In this document: positions 35,611-43,410 of the stretch, in pieces
Numbering within the stretch: the first letter of the stretch is position 1
How the letters are laid out: every line of letters begins with the position of its first letter
NCBI GenBank assembly: GCA_009692185.1
Contig: SHZT01000009.1
Coordinates: 1 to 49,334 of the forward strand
Reading direction: 5' to 3'
DNA: 49,334 nucleotides
Source of the DNA: Gemmatimonadota bacterium
GTDB lineage: Bacteria; Gemmatimonadota; Gemmatimonadetes; Gemmatimonadales; GWC2-71-9
Notes under the pieces: generated by a model
The model's database searches: none
Seen by the model: the letters and a program-made list of their open reading frames with translations, nothing else
What the model was told of the DNA's origin: nothing
Position numbers and translations under genes: made by a program

Positions 35611-37017
35611 CTAGCTGACTTTCTGTGGCTTCGGCGCTCCCTCCGGCCCGTTATCCCAGTCCTGCACACTTGACACGTTGGGCATGCCCCACTGGTGACC
35701 GTTCCAGCCGTCGAATCCGTCCATCTTGAGCACCCAGAGCCCTGTACTCATGTCGCTCACGAAGATCATTCCGTCGGCGTTGCGGACCTCCACGCCGAAG
35801 GCGCCGTTGGCGTTGCCGGTGCCCTCTTCCGGCCGGTCGACGCCACCCCAGCCCCGCTTCCGGGGCCCGTCGTACGTGTCGTAGTAACCCACGGTGTAGG
35901 GGTTGGTGGGATCCATCATGTTGAAGACGTGCATCCCGTCTTCGTAGCCCGACACGAACACGTACGGCCAGCGGACCTCGTGGTTGTGCGGGAGGTTGCG
36001 CCAGTTCGAGGTCCATGCGCCGATGGGCCGCGAGATCGTCTTGACCTCGCCGGACAACCCCGGCTTGAGGTCGTAAATCCGGAGCGGCGAATACACGTAC
36101 TCCATTTCGCCGACGGCGTAGCGGCCGTCCGGGGTCGGCGTGAACGTGTGATAGCTCGCGCCGCCGGCGACACCCGTGATCGAGGTAATCAGCTTCGGTT
36201 CCTCGGGCCGGGTCACATCGAACACGAAATACCCCGCCGACCACGCCGCGCCGTAGAACTTGTCCTGGTGGGTGGCGGGGTCGTAGCCCACGTAGAAGTC
36301 GTGGTAGGTCCCGGTCGTGTTTTGTGTTCCCGCCCGGGGAGCGGCGGCGGCCGGGGCCGTCGTTTCGGGAATCGGGATGCGCGCCACGAACCCCTGGTCT
36401 TCCGCGCCGCTGACGAACCGGTCCAGGTCCCAGACGCTGGTGAACGGACCGGTGCTGGTAGTGAACAGGAGGACCCGGCCGTCGGAGTGCTTGTAGGTGA
36501 ACAGGTTGTGGATTCCGCCCGGATTGGCCGGCACCCGCAATCGCCGCACCTCCCTGATCGTCGTCGTGTCGGGCAAGCCGGTCACGTCGAACACGATCGC
36601 GCCGACTTCCTCGTTGGGGCTCCCCTTGAGAATCTGGAATGACTGGGCGTAGTAGTACCTGCCCTTGAGCTTGAAGTACTTGCCCTGGAGCCCGCCGTAG
36701 GCGCGCAACAGCTCGGGCTTCTCCATGGTCCAGGTGAACAGCAGGCGGGCCTTCGACGGATCCTTGACGCTCACGATGCTGAACCCGGTTGACCGCGTGG
36801 TCCCCTGCATGCGGGGCACGTACACGTACGGCCGGGACAATTCCTGCTCCGCCTCGATGTCGCCGACCGTGAACAGCCGGCCCAGCGGGACGTGCGAGAG
36901 CACGTGCACGTTGCGGCTGCCCTGCTCCCCGGGCGGATGGTCCTGTGCCCGCGCGGGGCCGGCAATTGCAGCCATCAAGGCGACGGGCAGGGTCAGGGTG
37001 ATTCCCGATCGCATCAT
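35611..37017 (-). CDS. Secreted beta-propeller-like protein, copy 2 of 3
   Basis: 468 residues from ATG 37017 (GGGAGGA directly upstream; ATG 37014 equally possible). Signal peptide MRSGITLTLPVALMAAIAGPARAQ. Same order of blades as copy 1: YVYVPRMQGTTRSTGFSIVSVKDPSKARLLFTW, GAIVFDVTGLPDTTTI, HNLFTYKHSDGRVLLFTT, GYFVFDVTRPEEPKLITSITG, YHTFTPTPDGRYAVGEMEY, HNHEVRWPYVFVSGYEDGMHVFNMMDPTNPYTVGYYDTYDG, and the invariant tail. It has an extra Ala/Pro-rich insert (ETTAAPAAAAPRAG type). Frames upstream of 37017 are spurious. Function unknown. Confidence 0.75.
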   Translation of the reverse strand: MMRSGITLTLPVALMAAIAGPARAQDHPPGEQGSRNVHVLSHVPLGRLFTVGDIEAEQELSRPYVYVPRMQGTTRSTGFSIVSVKDPSKARLLFTWTMEKPELLRAYGGLQGKYFKLKGRYYYAQSFQILKGSPNEEVGAIVFDVTGLPDTTTIREVRRLRVPANPGGIHNLFTYKHSDGRVLLFTTSTGPFTSVWDLDRFVSGAEDQGFVARIPIPETTAPAAAAPRAGTQNTTGTYHDFYVGYDPATHQDKFYGAAWSAGYFVFDVTRPEEPKLITSITGVAGGASYHTFTPTPDGRYAVGEMEYVYSPLRIYDLKPGLSGEVKTISRPIGAWTSNWRNLPHNHEVRWPYVFVSGYEDGMHVFNMMDPTNPYTVGYYDTYDGPRKRGWGGVDRPEEGTGNANGAFGVEVRNADGMIFVSDMSTGLWVLKMDGFDGWNGHQWGMPNVSSVQDWDNGPEGAPKPQKVS

Positions 37018-37063
37018 TCCTCCCAGTTGACTGTTGGCCTTGAGCGCCCGTCCGTCCGTTGAT

Positions 37064-37081
37064 CCCGCCCTGAAGGGCGGG
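37064..37081. repeat. CCCGCCC-TGAA-GGGCGGG palindrome
   Basis: Perfect 7-bp stem with TGAA loop upstream of propeller copy 2. Same TGAA-loop design as the palindromes at 33943 and 34084 and the CTGAA-centred parts of the gpmI element. Confidence 0.7.
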
Positions 37082-37255
37082 CGTCGAAACGGGATCGGAC
37101 ATCGGGGACGAAGATGCGGTTTTTCGCCACGCAGTGCAACGAATTGGGTGCACGGGAGACAGGGGCTGCCACTAGGGTCATTGCGCGGCGCGGTGGCGCG
37201 TGCAGGGTTCTTCGTCTCGGACCTTCGGGTCTTGCCTGGTTCGCAACCGATTGGT

Positions 37256-37338
37256 GCTGGTGTGGCGAAATGGCAAACGCAGAGACCTGTCACGTCTCCG
37301 GGCGAAAGCCCTTGTGGGTTCGACTCCCTCCACCAGCA
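37256..37338 (+). tRNA. Class II tRNA, Leu-like body with anticodon GTC
   Basis: Full cloverleaf by eye. Acceptor GCTGGTG / CACCAGC (7 bp), discriminator A, CCA not encoded (ACCC follows). D-arm GCG / CGC with loop AAATGGCAAA, as in tRNA-Leu. Anticodon arm GAGAC / GTCTC with 7-base loop CTGTCAC, so anticodon 37289-37291 is GTC (Asp codons). Long variable arm GGGC-GAAA-GCCC. T-arm GTGGG-TTCGACT-CCCTC with one T:T mismatch. Long variable arm, A73 and the D-arm point to Leu (or Tyr), but the anticodon belongs to neither. Either a decayed or mutated tRNA or an unusual decoder. A terminator follows at 37425. Confidence 0.75.
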
Positions 37339-37389
37339 CCCGCCGCGCTACGCCTTGCGCCCGGAACTGGGGCGGGATATCGTGTGAAT

Positions 37390-37403
37390 ACGTGACAGGT
37401 CTC
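37390..37403 (+). other. 14-nt reverse complement of the tRNA anticodon arm
   Basis: ACGTGACAGGTCTC is the exact reverse complement of 37282-37295 (anticodon stem, whole loop and start of the 3' stem). It lies 52 bases after the tRNA, before the terminator, so it would be in the 3' trailer of the precursor and could pair with the anticodon arm. Confidence 0.85.
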
Positions 37404-37424
37404 GCGCGGCTTTCCAGCCACGCA

Positions 37425-37464
37425 ACGAGAGCCGAGGGGCGCAAGCTCCTCGGCTCTCGTGTTT
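37425..37464 (+). terminator. Strong hairpin terminator after the tRNA
   Basis: 13-bp perfect stem ACGAGAGCCGAGG / CCTCGGCTCTCGT (37425-37437 with 37448-37460), 10-base loop, then GTTTCC. It lies between the plus-strand tRNA and the end of the minus-strand propeller copy 3 (stop 37479) and may serve both directions. Confidence 0.8.
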
Positions 37465-37478
37465 CCAGCCTGAACCCG

Positions 37479-38825
37479 CTAGCTGACTTTCTGCGGTTTG
37501 GGCGCCCCGTCCGGCCCGTTGTCCCAGTCCTGGACGCTGGAAACATTGGGCATGCCCCATTGGTGGCCGTTCCAGCCGTCGAACCCGTCCATCTTGAATG
37601 CCCAGAAGCCGGTCATCATGTCGCTGATGACGATCAGGCCATCCGCATTGCGAATGTCGATTCCCCACGCGCCCTGGTAGATCGGCCAGGTATACGGACT
37701 GTTCGGCCGGTCCGCACCCTTCGCGTGCCCGCCGTCGAACGTGTCGTAGTAGCCCACCGTGTACGGATTGGTCGGATCCATCATGTTGAACACATACAGC
37801 CCGTCTTCGTAGCCCGACACGAATACGTACGGCCAGCGGACCTCGTGATTGTGGGCGAGGTTTTTCCAGTCGGCATTCCACGCACCGATCGGCCGGGTGA
37901 TGTTCTTGACCGTACCGTCGAGCCCTGGCTTGAGGTCGAACACCCTGAGCGGCTGGTACTGGAACTCCGTCTCCGCGATCGCGTACCGGCCATCGGGCGT
38001 GGGCGTGAACGTGTGGCCCCAGTCCACTCCTGAGACGCCGGTGATCGTGGTCAGCAGCTTCGGCTCGGCGAGGTTCGTCACGTCGAAGACGTAGTAGCCG
38101 CCGCCGCCCGCCGCGTACAGGCGGTCCTGGTGGCTGGCGGGATCGTATCCGGCGTAGAAGTCGTGCCAGTTCTTGGAGCGGGCGCCGGGCGTATCGGGAA
38201 CGGGCACCTTGCCGACGAGGCCGCGACCGGGGTCACCCGCGACAACCTTGTCGATGTCCCAGATAGCCGCGTATCCGCCGGACGTGGTGGTGAACACCAG
38301 CGCCGCCCCACTCGAGTGCTTGTAGGCGAACGATTCGTGAAAGCCGCCGAGGGCTTCCGGGACCCGCACCCGTGCCACTTCCCGGATCTTCGACGTATCG
38401 GGAAGGCCGGTGACGTCGAACACGATGGCGCCGAGATCGTTATCGGGCCCCGAGGCGGAGAACTGGAACCCGTTGAAGAAGTAGTAGCGGCCCCGCGTCT
38501 TCACCAACGCCGGTGCCAGTGAACCCGACCCCTGGTGCAACTCGGGCCGGTCGATGCGCCAGGAGTACATGACGTAGGCCTTCGCGGGATCCTTCAGATT
38601 GACAATATCAAAACCCGACGGGTTCAGCCGGCGGTCCACGTAGGCGTACGGACGTGAGAGATCCTGCTCGAGCTCGATATCGGACGTGGTCTCGTTGGCG
38701 CCCAGCGGGAGGTGCGACAACACGCGCACGTTTGAGCTGCCCTGCTTGCCCGCCGGGAACTGCGCGTGGGCCGCCGTGCAGAAGAGGAGCAATCCCACCA
38801 GTGATACCAGGGTCGTTCGCGTCAT
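37479..38825 (-). CDS. Secreted beta-propeller-like protein, copy 3 of 3
   Basis: 448 residues from ATG 38825. Signal peptide MTRTTLVSLVGLLLFCTAAHAQ. Blades as in the other copies: YAYVDRRLNPSGFDIVNLKDPAKAYVMYSW, GAIVFDVTGLPDTSKI, HESFAYKHSSGAALVFTT, GYYVFDVTNLAEPKLLTTITG, GHTFTPTPDGRYAIAETEF, HNHEVRWPYVFVSGYEDGLYVFNMMDPTNPYTVGYYDTFDG, and the invariant GWNGHQWGMPNVSS tail. First gene of the triplet in transcription order; the tRNA region separates it from copy 2. Divergent from nfeD. Confidence 0.75.
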   Translation of the reverse strand: MTRTTLVSLVGLLLFCTAAHAQFPAGKQGSSNVRVLSHLPLGANETTSDIELEQDLSRPYAYVDRRLNPSGFDIVNLKDPAKAYVMYSWRIDRPELHQGSGSLAPALVKTRGRYYFFNGFQFSASGPDNDLGAIVFDVTGLPDTSKIREVARVRVPEALGGFHESFAYKHSSGAALVFTTTSGGYAAIWDIDKVVAGDPGRGLVGKVPVPDTPGARSKNWHDFYAGYDPASHQDRLYAAGGGGYYVFDVTNLAEPKLLTTITGVSGVDWGHTFTPTPDGRYAIAETEFQYQPLRVFDLKPGLDGTVKNITRPIGAWNADWKNLAHNHEVRWPYVFVSGYEDGLYVFNMMDPTNPYTVGYYDTFDGGHAKGADRPNSPYTWPIYQGAWGIDIRNADGLIVISDMMTGFWAFKMDGFDGWNGHQWGMPNVSSVQDWDNGPDGAPKPQKVS

Positions 38826-38945
38826 CAGGCCTCTCCTGAACGTGGAAGACAACCCGCCGTTATCGGTGCCAATGTCGTCACCCAACGCAAGGCGGGCAAG
38901 CCGTGCTGACTGGCGGAGACGCGTCCAACACCCCAAGATGAACCC

Positions 38946-39383
38946 ATGAGTGCAACCCAATTGTGGCTGCTGGCCGGCGTCGGCCTCATGATCGCCGAGG
39001 TGGTGGCGCCGGGGTTCTGGCTGATGAGCGTGGCGGTCGGCTGTTTCGTGGCCTCGGTCGCCGGCCTCCTGCCTTTCGGGCTGCCGGCCCAGGTGGTCGC
39101 CTTCGCCGGCGGCACCGTGGCGAGCCTGGTGTTGTTTCGCCCATTCCTGCTGAGGCGGTTTCCCCGAATCGTCGTGCGCACCAACATGGATGCGCTGATC
39201 GGGAAGACCGCGATCGTGACCCAGCGCCTGGGGCCGCAGGGCCAGCTGGGCCGGCTCGTGGTGGAGGGCGAGGACTGGCGCGGCATGTCGCTGGACGACG
39301 CGGCCCTCGAGCCGGGCACGCGGGTGATCGTGGTGGAAGTGGACGGAACCACACTCAAGGTCGACCGGGAGGGAACGTCATGA
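38946..39383 (+). CDS. NfeD-family membrane protein (short form)
   Basis: 145 residues. Two to three N-terminal membrane helices (LWLLAGVGLMIAEVVAPGFWLMSVAVGCFVASVAGLL, VVAFAGGTVASLVLF) followed by a C-terminal OB-fold domain (ALIGKTAIVTQRLGPQGQLGRLVVEGEDWRGMSLDDAALEPGTRVIVVEVDGTTLKV). This is the classical partner of SPFH proteins; the next gene is exactly that and overlaps by four bases (ATGA). The OB domain is thought to bind the SPFH scaffold. Divergent from the propeller operon with a 120-base intergenic region in which I see no clear operator. Confidence 0.92.
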   Translation: MSATQLWLLAGVGLMIAEVVAPGFWLMSVAVGCFVASVAGLLPFGLPAQVVAFAGGTVASLVLFRPFLLRRFPRIVVRTNMDALIGKTAIVTQRLGPQGQLGRLVVEGEDWRGMSLDDAALEPGTRVIVVEVDGTTLKVDREGTS

Positions 39384-40384
39384 ACGCGTCGCTGGTCGTG
39401 GCGGCCACGATCGCCGTCTTTGCGATCGTCATCGTCAGCAAGGGAATCCGCATCGTGCGCCAGGCGCAAACGATGATCATCGAGCGCATGGGCCGCTATC
39501 ACAAGACACTCCACTCCGGCATGAACCTGATCCTGCCGATCATTGACCGCCCGCGCGAAATCGACTGGCGCTACAGCCAGCAGCTCGCGGACGGCGACAT
39601 CCTGGTCCGCCGCACCCGGACGGACCGGATCGACCTCCGCGAGGCGGTCTACGATTTTCCGCGCCAGCACGTGATCACCCGGGACAACGTCGTCACCGAG
39701 ATCAACGCGCTCATCTACTACCAGGTGACGGACCCGGTGCGCTCGGTGTACGAGATTGCCAACCTGCCCGACGCGATCGAGAAGCTCACCCAGACGACGC
39801 TGCGGAACGTGATCGGCGAAATGGACCTGGACCAGACGCTGGCGTCCCGCGACGTGATCAACTCCAAGCTGCGCGCCATTCTCGACGAGGCGACGCACAA
39901 GTGGGGCGTCAAGGTGAACCGGGTGGAGCTGCAGGACATCAGCCCGCCACGGGACATCAAGGACGCCATGGAAAAGCAGATGCGCGCCGAGCGGGAACGG
40001 CGCGCCACGATCATCACCGCCGAGGCGGACAAGCAGGCCCGGATCCTCGAGGCCGAAGGCATCCGGTCAGCTGAAATCAGCAGGGCGGAAGGCACCAAGC
40101 AGGCGCGGATTCTCCTGGCCGACGCCGAAGCCGCGGCGCGGTTGAAAGTGGCGGAGGCCGAGGCCGCCGCCATCAAGGCAATCACGGAATCGATCAAGGG
40201 TACGGGCGGCGACCCGGCCCGCTACCTCATCGCGATCCGGTATCTCGAGGCGATGAAAGAGATGACATCGGGGAAAGACAACAAGGTGATCTACATGCCC
40301 TACGAAGCGACCGCGGCGCTCGGCGCGCTCGGGGGAATCCGGGAAATGTTGTTGAGCCCGGGGAGCAGCGAACCGAAGAAGTAA
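39380..40384 (+). CDS. SPFH/stomatin-family membrane scaffold protein
   Basis: 334 residues from ATG 39380. One N-terminal membrane helix (MNASLVVAATIAVFAIVIVSKGI), then the SPFH domain (IIERMGRYHKTLHSGMNLILPIIDRPREIDWR, VITRDNVVTEINALIYYQVTDPVRSVYEI, LTQTTLRNVIGEMDLDQTLASRDVIN) and a long Ala/Glu-rich coiled coil (RAERERRATIITAEADKQARILEAEG...). Resembles QmcA/YbbK-stomatin proteins that form ring-like membrane microdomains and regulate proteases such as FtsH. Forms the NfeD-SPFH pair with the preceding gene. A frame beginning at 38963 is the out-of-frame shadow of nfeD joined to it. Confidence 0.95.
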   Translation: MNASLVVAATIAVFAIVIVSKGIRIVRQAQTMIIERMGRYHKTLHSGMNLILPIIDRPREIDWRYSQQLADGDILVRRTRTDRIDLREAVYDFPRQHVITRDNVVTEINALIYYQVTDPVRSVYEIANLPDAIEKLTQTTLRNVIGEMDLDQTLASRDVINSKLRAILDEATHKWGVKVNRVELQDISPPRDIKDAMEKQMRAERERRATIITAEADKQARILEAEGIRSAEISRAEGTKQARILLADAEAAARLKVAEAEAAAIKAITESIKGTGGDPARYLIAIRYLEAMKEMTSGKDNKVIYMPYEATAALGALGGIREMLLSPGSSEPKK

Positions 40385-40403
40385 GGGGAATAGAGTCGCG
40401 GAC

Positions 40404-41369
40404 TCACCCCATTACCTGCCACACCGCCACCCAGGCGGGAATCGTGAACAACGCGGCGATGTAGCCCATCACCATGATGGTGCCGGTGCGCTCCAGGTTG
40501 CCGCCGTAGGTACGGATCTGCAGGATGATGTTCATCGCCGGCGCCGACGCGCCCTGCAAGACCAGCACCAACGCCAGCGTCGGATCGGTCTGCTTGAGGG
40601 TCGTCGCCGACAGTACAAGCACGACGACCAGCGGAATCAGCACCAGCTTGACGCTGAGCGTCCTGATGGCATCGCTCAGGTGAAACCGGAACCGGTGCGC
40701 CATTCCCCCCAGCGTCGCCCCCAGCACCACCAGTGATACCGGAATCGTCGCGGATCCCACCAATTCGATTGCGGCATTCACGGGATGGGGAATCCAGGCG
40801 CGCGCCCCTGTCAGCACCAGCATCACCGCCGTCAGGTTGGCGGCGAACGGCGGGGTGATCAATTCCCGCCAGGCGAACGGCCGCCCCAGGCTCGACGTGT
40901 TGAAGAACTTGCCGACGCTCCACAAGAGCGGGTTGTACGCCAGTACGTAGAGAAAACAGTACAGCGCGAAGCGGTCGAAATCCCGCGGAATCAGCACCTG
41001 CCCGATAGGCAGGACGATGTAGGCCGCGTTCTGCATGGCGGCGAGCGGAATGAGGTCCCGCTTCTCCTTGAACGACACGCCAGCGAACGCGAGCGCCGCC
41101 AGGAGCGTCGTCCCGGTGAAGAAAGCCAGGGCGATGAGCGGAACGACCCACCAGAGCGGCTGCACCGCGGGATTCAGCGTGTCGATGATATTCGAGAACA
41201 TCAGGCACGGCAGGAATACCACGACCGTGATGTCCGACATGCCCTTGACCAGGTCCTGCCGGATGATGCCGCGGACCGTGAGGATCCACGCCCCGCCGAC
41301 GACGATGGCAACCTGGGAAATGACGAGGAAGGTCTCGCTGAAAACCTGATAGAACGATTCAGCCGCCAA
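40404..41369 (-). CDS. AEC (auxin efflux carrier) family transporter
   Basis: 321 residues, about ten membrane helices in the two-halves layout of AEC/bile-acid fold transporters: MSDITVVVFLPCLMFSNII in the first half, AMQNAAYIVLPIGQVLIP (conserved N near the crossover) and GASAPAMNIILQIRTYGG in the second. The start is TTG 41369, 11 bases inside the end of the glutaryl-CoA dehydrogenase gene; no better start is visible. AEC members move small carboxylates or malonate and auxin-like anions; with GcdH beside it a dicarboxylate or aromatic acid is a reasonable but unproven substrate. Last gene of the 46753-40404 operon. Confidence 0.85.
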   Translation of the reverse strand: MAAESFYQVFSETFLVISQVAIVVGGAWILTVRGIIRQDLVKGMSDITVVVFLPCLMFSNIIDTLNPAVQPLWWVVPLIALAFFTGTTLLAALAFAGVSFKEKRDLIPLAAMQNAAYIVLPIGQVLIPRDFDRFALYCFLYVLAYNPLLWSVGKFFNTSSLGRPFAWRELITPPFAANLTAVMLVLTGARAWIPHPVNAAIELVGSATIPVSLVVLGATLGGMAHRFRFHLSDAIRTLSVKLVLIPLVVVLVLSATTLKQTDPTLALVLVLQGASAPAMNIILQIRTYGGNLERTGTIMVMGYIAALFTIPAWVAVWQVMG

Positions 41370-42543
41370 ACGCGTTCAGCCCGGTGATCGCCTGCCCGAG
41401 AATGAGCGTGTGGACGTCGTGGGTGCCCTCGTAGGTGTAGACGCTCTCCAGGTTCGCCAGGTGCCGCATCGCCTGGTACTCGGCGAGGATCCCGTTGGCG
41501 CCGAGCAGACGCCGGGTCTCGCGCGCGATGTTGGTCGCGATGTCCACGTTGTTGCGCTTGGCAAGAGACACCTGCTCCGGCGTCATCGTGCCCTGGTCCT
41601 TGAGCCGGCCGAGCTGGAGGCAGAGCAGCTGGGCTTTGGTGATCTCGGTCAGCATCTCGGCCAGGCGCGCCTGCTGGAGCTGGAACCCGCCGATCGGATG
41701 GCCGAACATCACCCGGTTCTTCGCGTAGCTCACCGCTTCGTCGTAACAGGCCATGGCCGCGCCAATGGCGCCCCAGGAGATCCCGTACCGCGCCTGGGTG
41801 AGACACATGAGCGGGCTCTTGATGCCCCCGCTCTTGGGCAAGACCGCGTCCTTCGGCAGCTGGACATCCTGCAACACGAGCTCGCTGGTGTCACTGGCGC
41901 GCAGCGACAACTTCCCGTGCTGGTCCTTCGACGAGAACCCCTTGCTGTTCGTGGGCACGATGAACCCGCGAATCGACTTCACGTCCTTGATGTCGCCGGT
42001 CTTGGCCCAGATGATGGCCACGTGTGCCGTGGACCCGTTGGTGATCCACATCTTGGCGCCGTTCAGCACCCAACCGTCCTTCGTCTCCCTGGCCGTGGTG
42101 ATCATGCCCGATGGGTTGGAACCGTAGTCGGGCTCGGTAAGGCCGAAGCAGCCGATCGCTTCCCCGGTCGCCAGCTTCGGCAACCAGTGCTTCTTTTGCT
42201 CGTCACTGCCAAAGGCGTAGATGGGATACATGACCAGCGCGCCCTGCACCGAGGCGAAGGACCTCACCCCGGAGTCGCCCCGCTCCAGCTCCTGCATGAT
42301 GAGGCCGTACGACACGTTGTTGAGCCCCGCGCAGCCGTACTCCTCCGGCAGGTTCGCGCCGAAGAGTCCCAGCTCGGCCATGAGGGGAATGATCTGCTTC
42401 GGGAATTTCCCGGCGAGGTAGTGCTCACCAATGATCGGGAGCACTTCGTCGTCCACGAACCGGCGGACCGTGTCCCGCACGGCACGCTCGTCTTCGTTGA
42501 GGAGCGTATCGAGACCGTAGAAATCCACGCCCTGGAAAGCCAT
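41359..42543 (-). CDS. gcdH: Glutaryl-CoA dehydrogenase-like acyl-CoA dehydrogenase
   Basis: 394 residues from ATG 42543. FAD acyl-CoA dehydrogenase with N-terminal helices (DERAVRDTVRRFVDDEVLPI), EEYGCAGLNNVSYGLIMQELERGDSGVRSFASVQ, CFGLTEPDYGSNPSGM (FAD/substrate), WITNGSTAHVAIIWAKT, and the C-terminal YEGTHDVHTLILGQAITG, where the Glu is the catalytic base. These blocks are those of glutaryl-CoA dehydrogenase rather than straight-chain enzymes. It would oxidise and decarboxylate glutaryl-CoA in Lys/Trp or aromatic breakdown, passing electrons to EtfAB (operon at 22678-24395). ATGA overlap with the upstream phosphoesterase. Confidence 0.92.
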   Translation of the reverse strand: MAFQGVDFYGLDTLLNEDERAVRDTVRRFVDDEVLPIIGEHYLAGKFPKQIIPLMAELGLFGANLPEEYGCAGLNNVSYGLIMQELERGDSGVRSFASVQGALVMYPIYAFGSDEQKKHWLPKLATGEAIGCFGLTEPDYGSNPSGMITTARETKDGWVLNGAKMWITNGSTAHVAIIWAKTGDIKDVKSIRGFIVPTNSKGFSSKDQHGKLSLRASDTSELVLQDVQLPKDAVLPKSGGIKSPLMCLTQARYGISWGAIGAAMACYDEAVSYAKNRVMFGHPIGGFQLQQARLAEMLTEITKAQLLCLQLGRLKDQGTMTPEQVSLAKRNNVDIATNIARETRRLLGANGILAEYQAMRHLANLESVYTYEGTHDVHTLILGQAITGLNAFGG

Positions 42544-43409
42544 CAGGTGGGCACCTTCCGGCCACCCGACACCCGTGGCGCGGGAGCACGGGCCGGCCGG
42601 GCGAAGGCGAACACGTCGGAGCGCTTGAACACCTTCCGGCCTTCGTCCCACTTAAACAACTCGACCTGGACCGAGTCGGTGTCCACGCTGATGCGATGGA
42701 AGGTCGAGGGCCGGTCGCCACGGGCGCGGGTGGACAGGGTCCCCGCGCAGGAGACGATGATCTTCCCGCCCAGCAGGTCGATGTTCTCCTGGTGATCGTG
42801 CCCGCAGAGAATCAGGTCCGCGCCCGTCGCCAGCAACCGCCGCTGGGCCTGCTTCCAGCGGGCGAGTCCCATGCGCTGCGACAATGCGCCGCGGAGCACG
42901 TTGTGGTGAAGCACGAGGACACGCGCCTGTTCCGGTCTCGCCTTGGCGAAGAGCGCCGTCACCCGCTTCAACTCCCCTGCCGAGAGATGGCCCTTGACCG
43001 CGATATCGCGTGGGCGGAGCGTGAGTGAACCCCAGGCCACTCCGTGCGACGTCAGCGCGCCGGCGACGACGGCCTCGGGAATGTCGATGGTAGGCGCCAG
43101 GGAAGGCCCGAAGTACTGGCGGTATTTCCGGTACTTGGCGGCGGAAGCAAACGGAATGAACGGCCGTAACCACCACTGCACGTCGTGATTGCCCGGTATG
43201 ACGTATACCGGGGCCGTGCGTTCGAGTTCCCGGACGTACATCCGGGCCGCCTGGAACTCTCCGTGGCGCGAGCGCTGGGTGAGATCTCCGGAGATGACGA
43301 TGACGCGCGGCTCGAGATCCGGAATGAGCGCCTCGACCGCGTCGACTTGCGCGAGGTCGGCGACGGCCCCGAAATGCGGATCGGACAGGTGTACCAGGGT
43401 AAACGTCAT
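42543..43409 (-). CDS. Calcineurin-like metallophosphoesterase (Icc/CpdA type)
   Basis: 288 residues from ATG 43409. Metal motifs: LVHLSDPHFG (5-14), VISGDLTQRSRHGEF, VIPGNHDVQWW, VLVLHHNVL and LILCGHDHQENIDLL. The GDLTQRSR and GNHD spacing is that of 3',5'-cyclic nucleotide phosphodiesterase-like and UDP-diacylglucosamine hydrolase relatives. The C-terminal tail (RVSGGRKVPT) is disordered. It could hydrolyse cyclic nucleotides or phospholipid-linked phosphodiesters; substrate unknown. No signal peptide, so cytosolic. Co-operonic with gcdH (ATGA). Confidence 0.88.
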   Translation of the reverse strand: MTFTLVHLSDPHFGAVADLAQVDAVEALIPDLEPRVIVISGDLTQRSRHGEFQAARMYVRELERTAPVYVIPGNHDVQWWLRPFIPFASAAKYRKYRQYFGPSLAPTIDIPEAVVAGALTSHGVAWGSLTLRPRDIAVKGHLSAGELKRVTALFAKARPEQARVLVLHHNVLRGALSQRMGLARWKQAQRRLLATGADLILCGHDHQENIDLLGGKIIVSCAGTLSTRARGDRPSTFHRISVDTDSVQVELFKWDEGRKVFKRSDVFAFARPARAPAPRVSGGRKVPT

Positions 43410-43410
43410 G

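Noticed and set aside
37390-37403. Second tRNA half or split tRNA
   Set aside because: Only 14 bases match and they are in inverted orientation; no D- or T-arm accompanies them.
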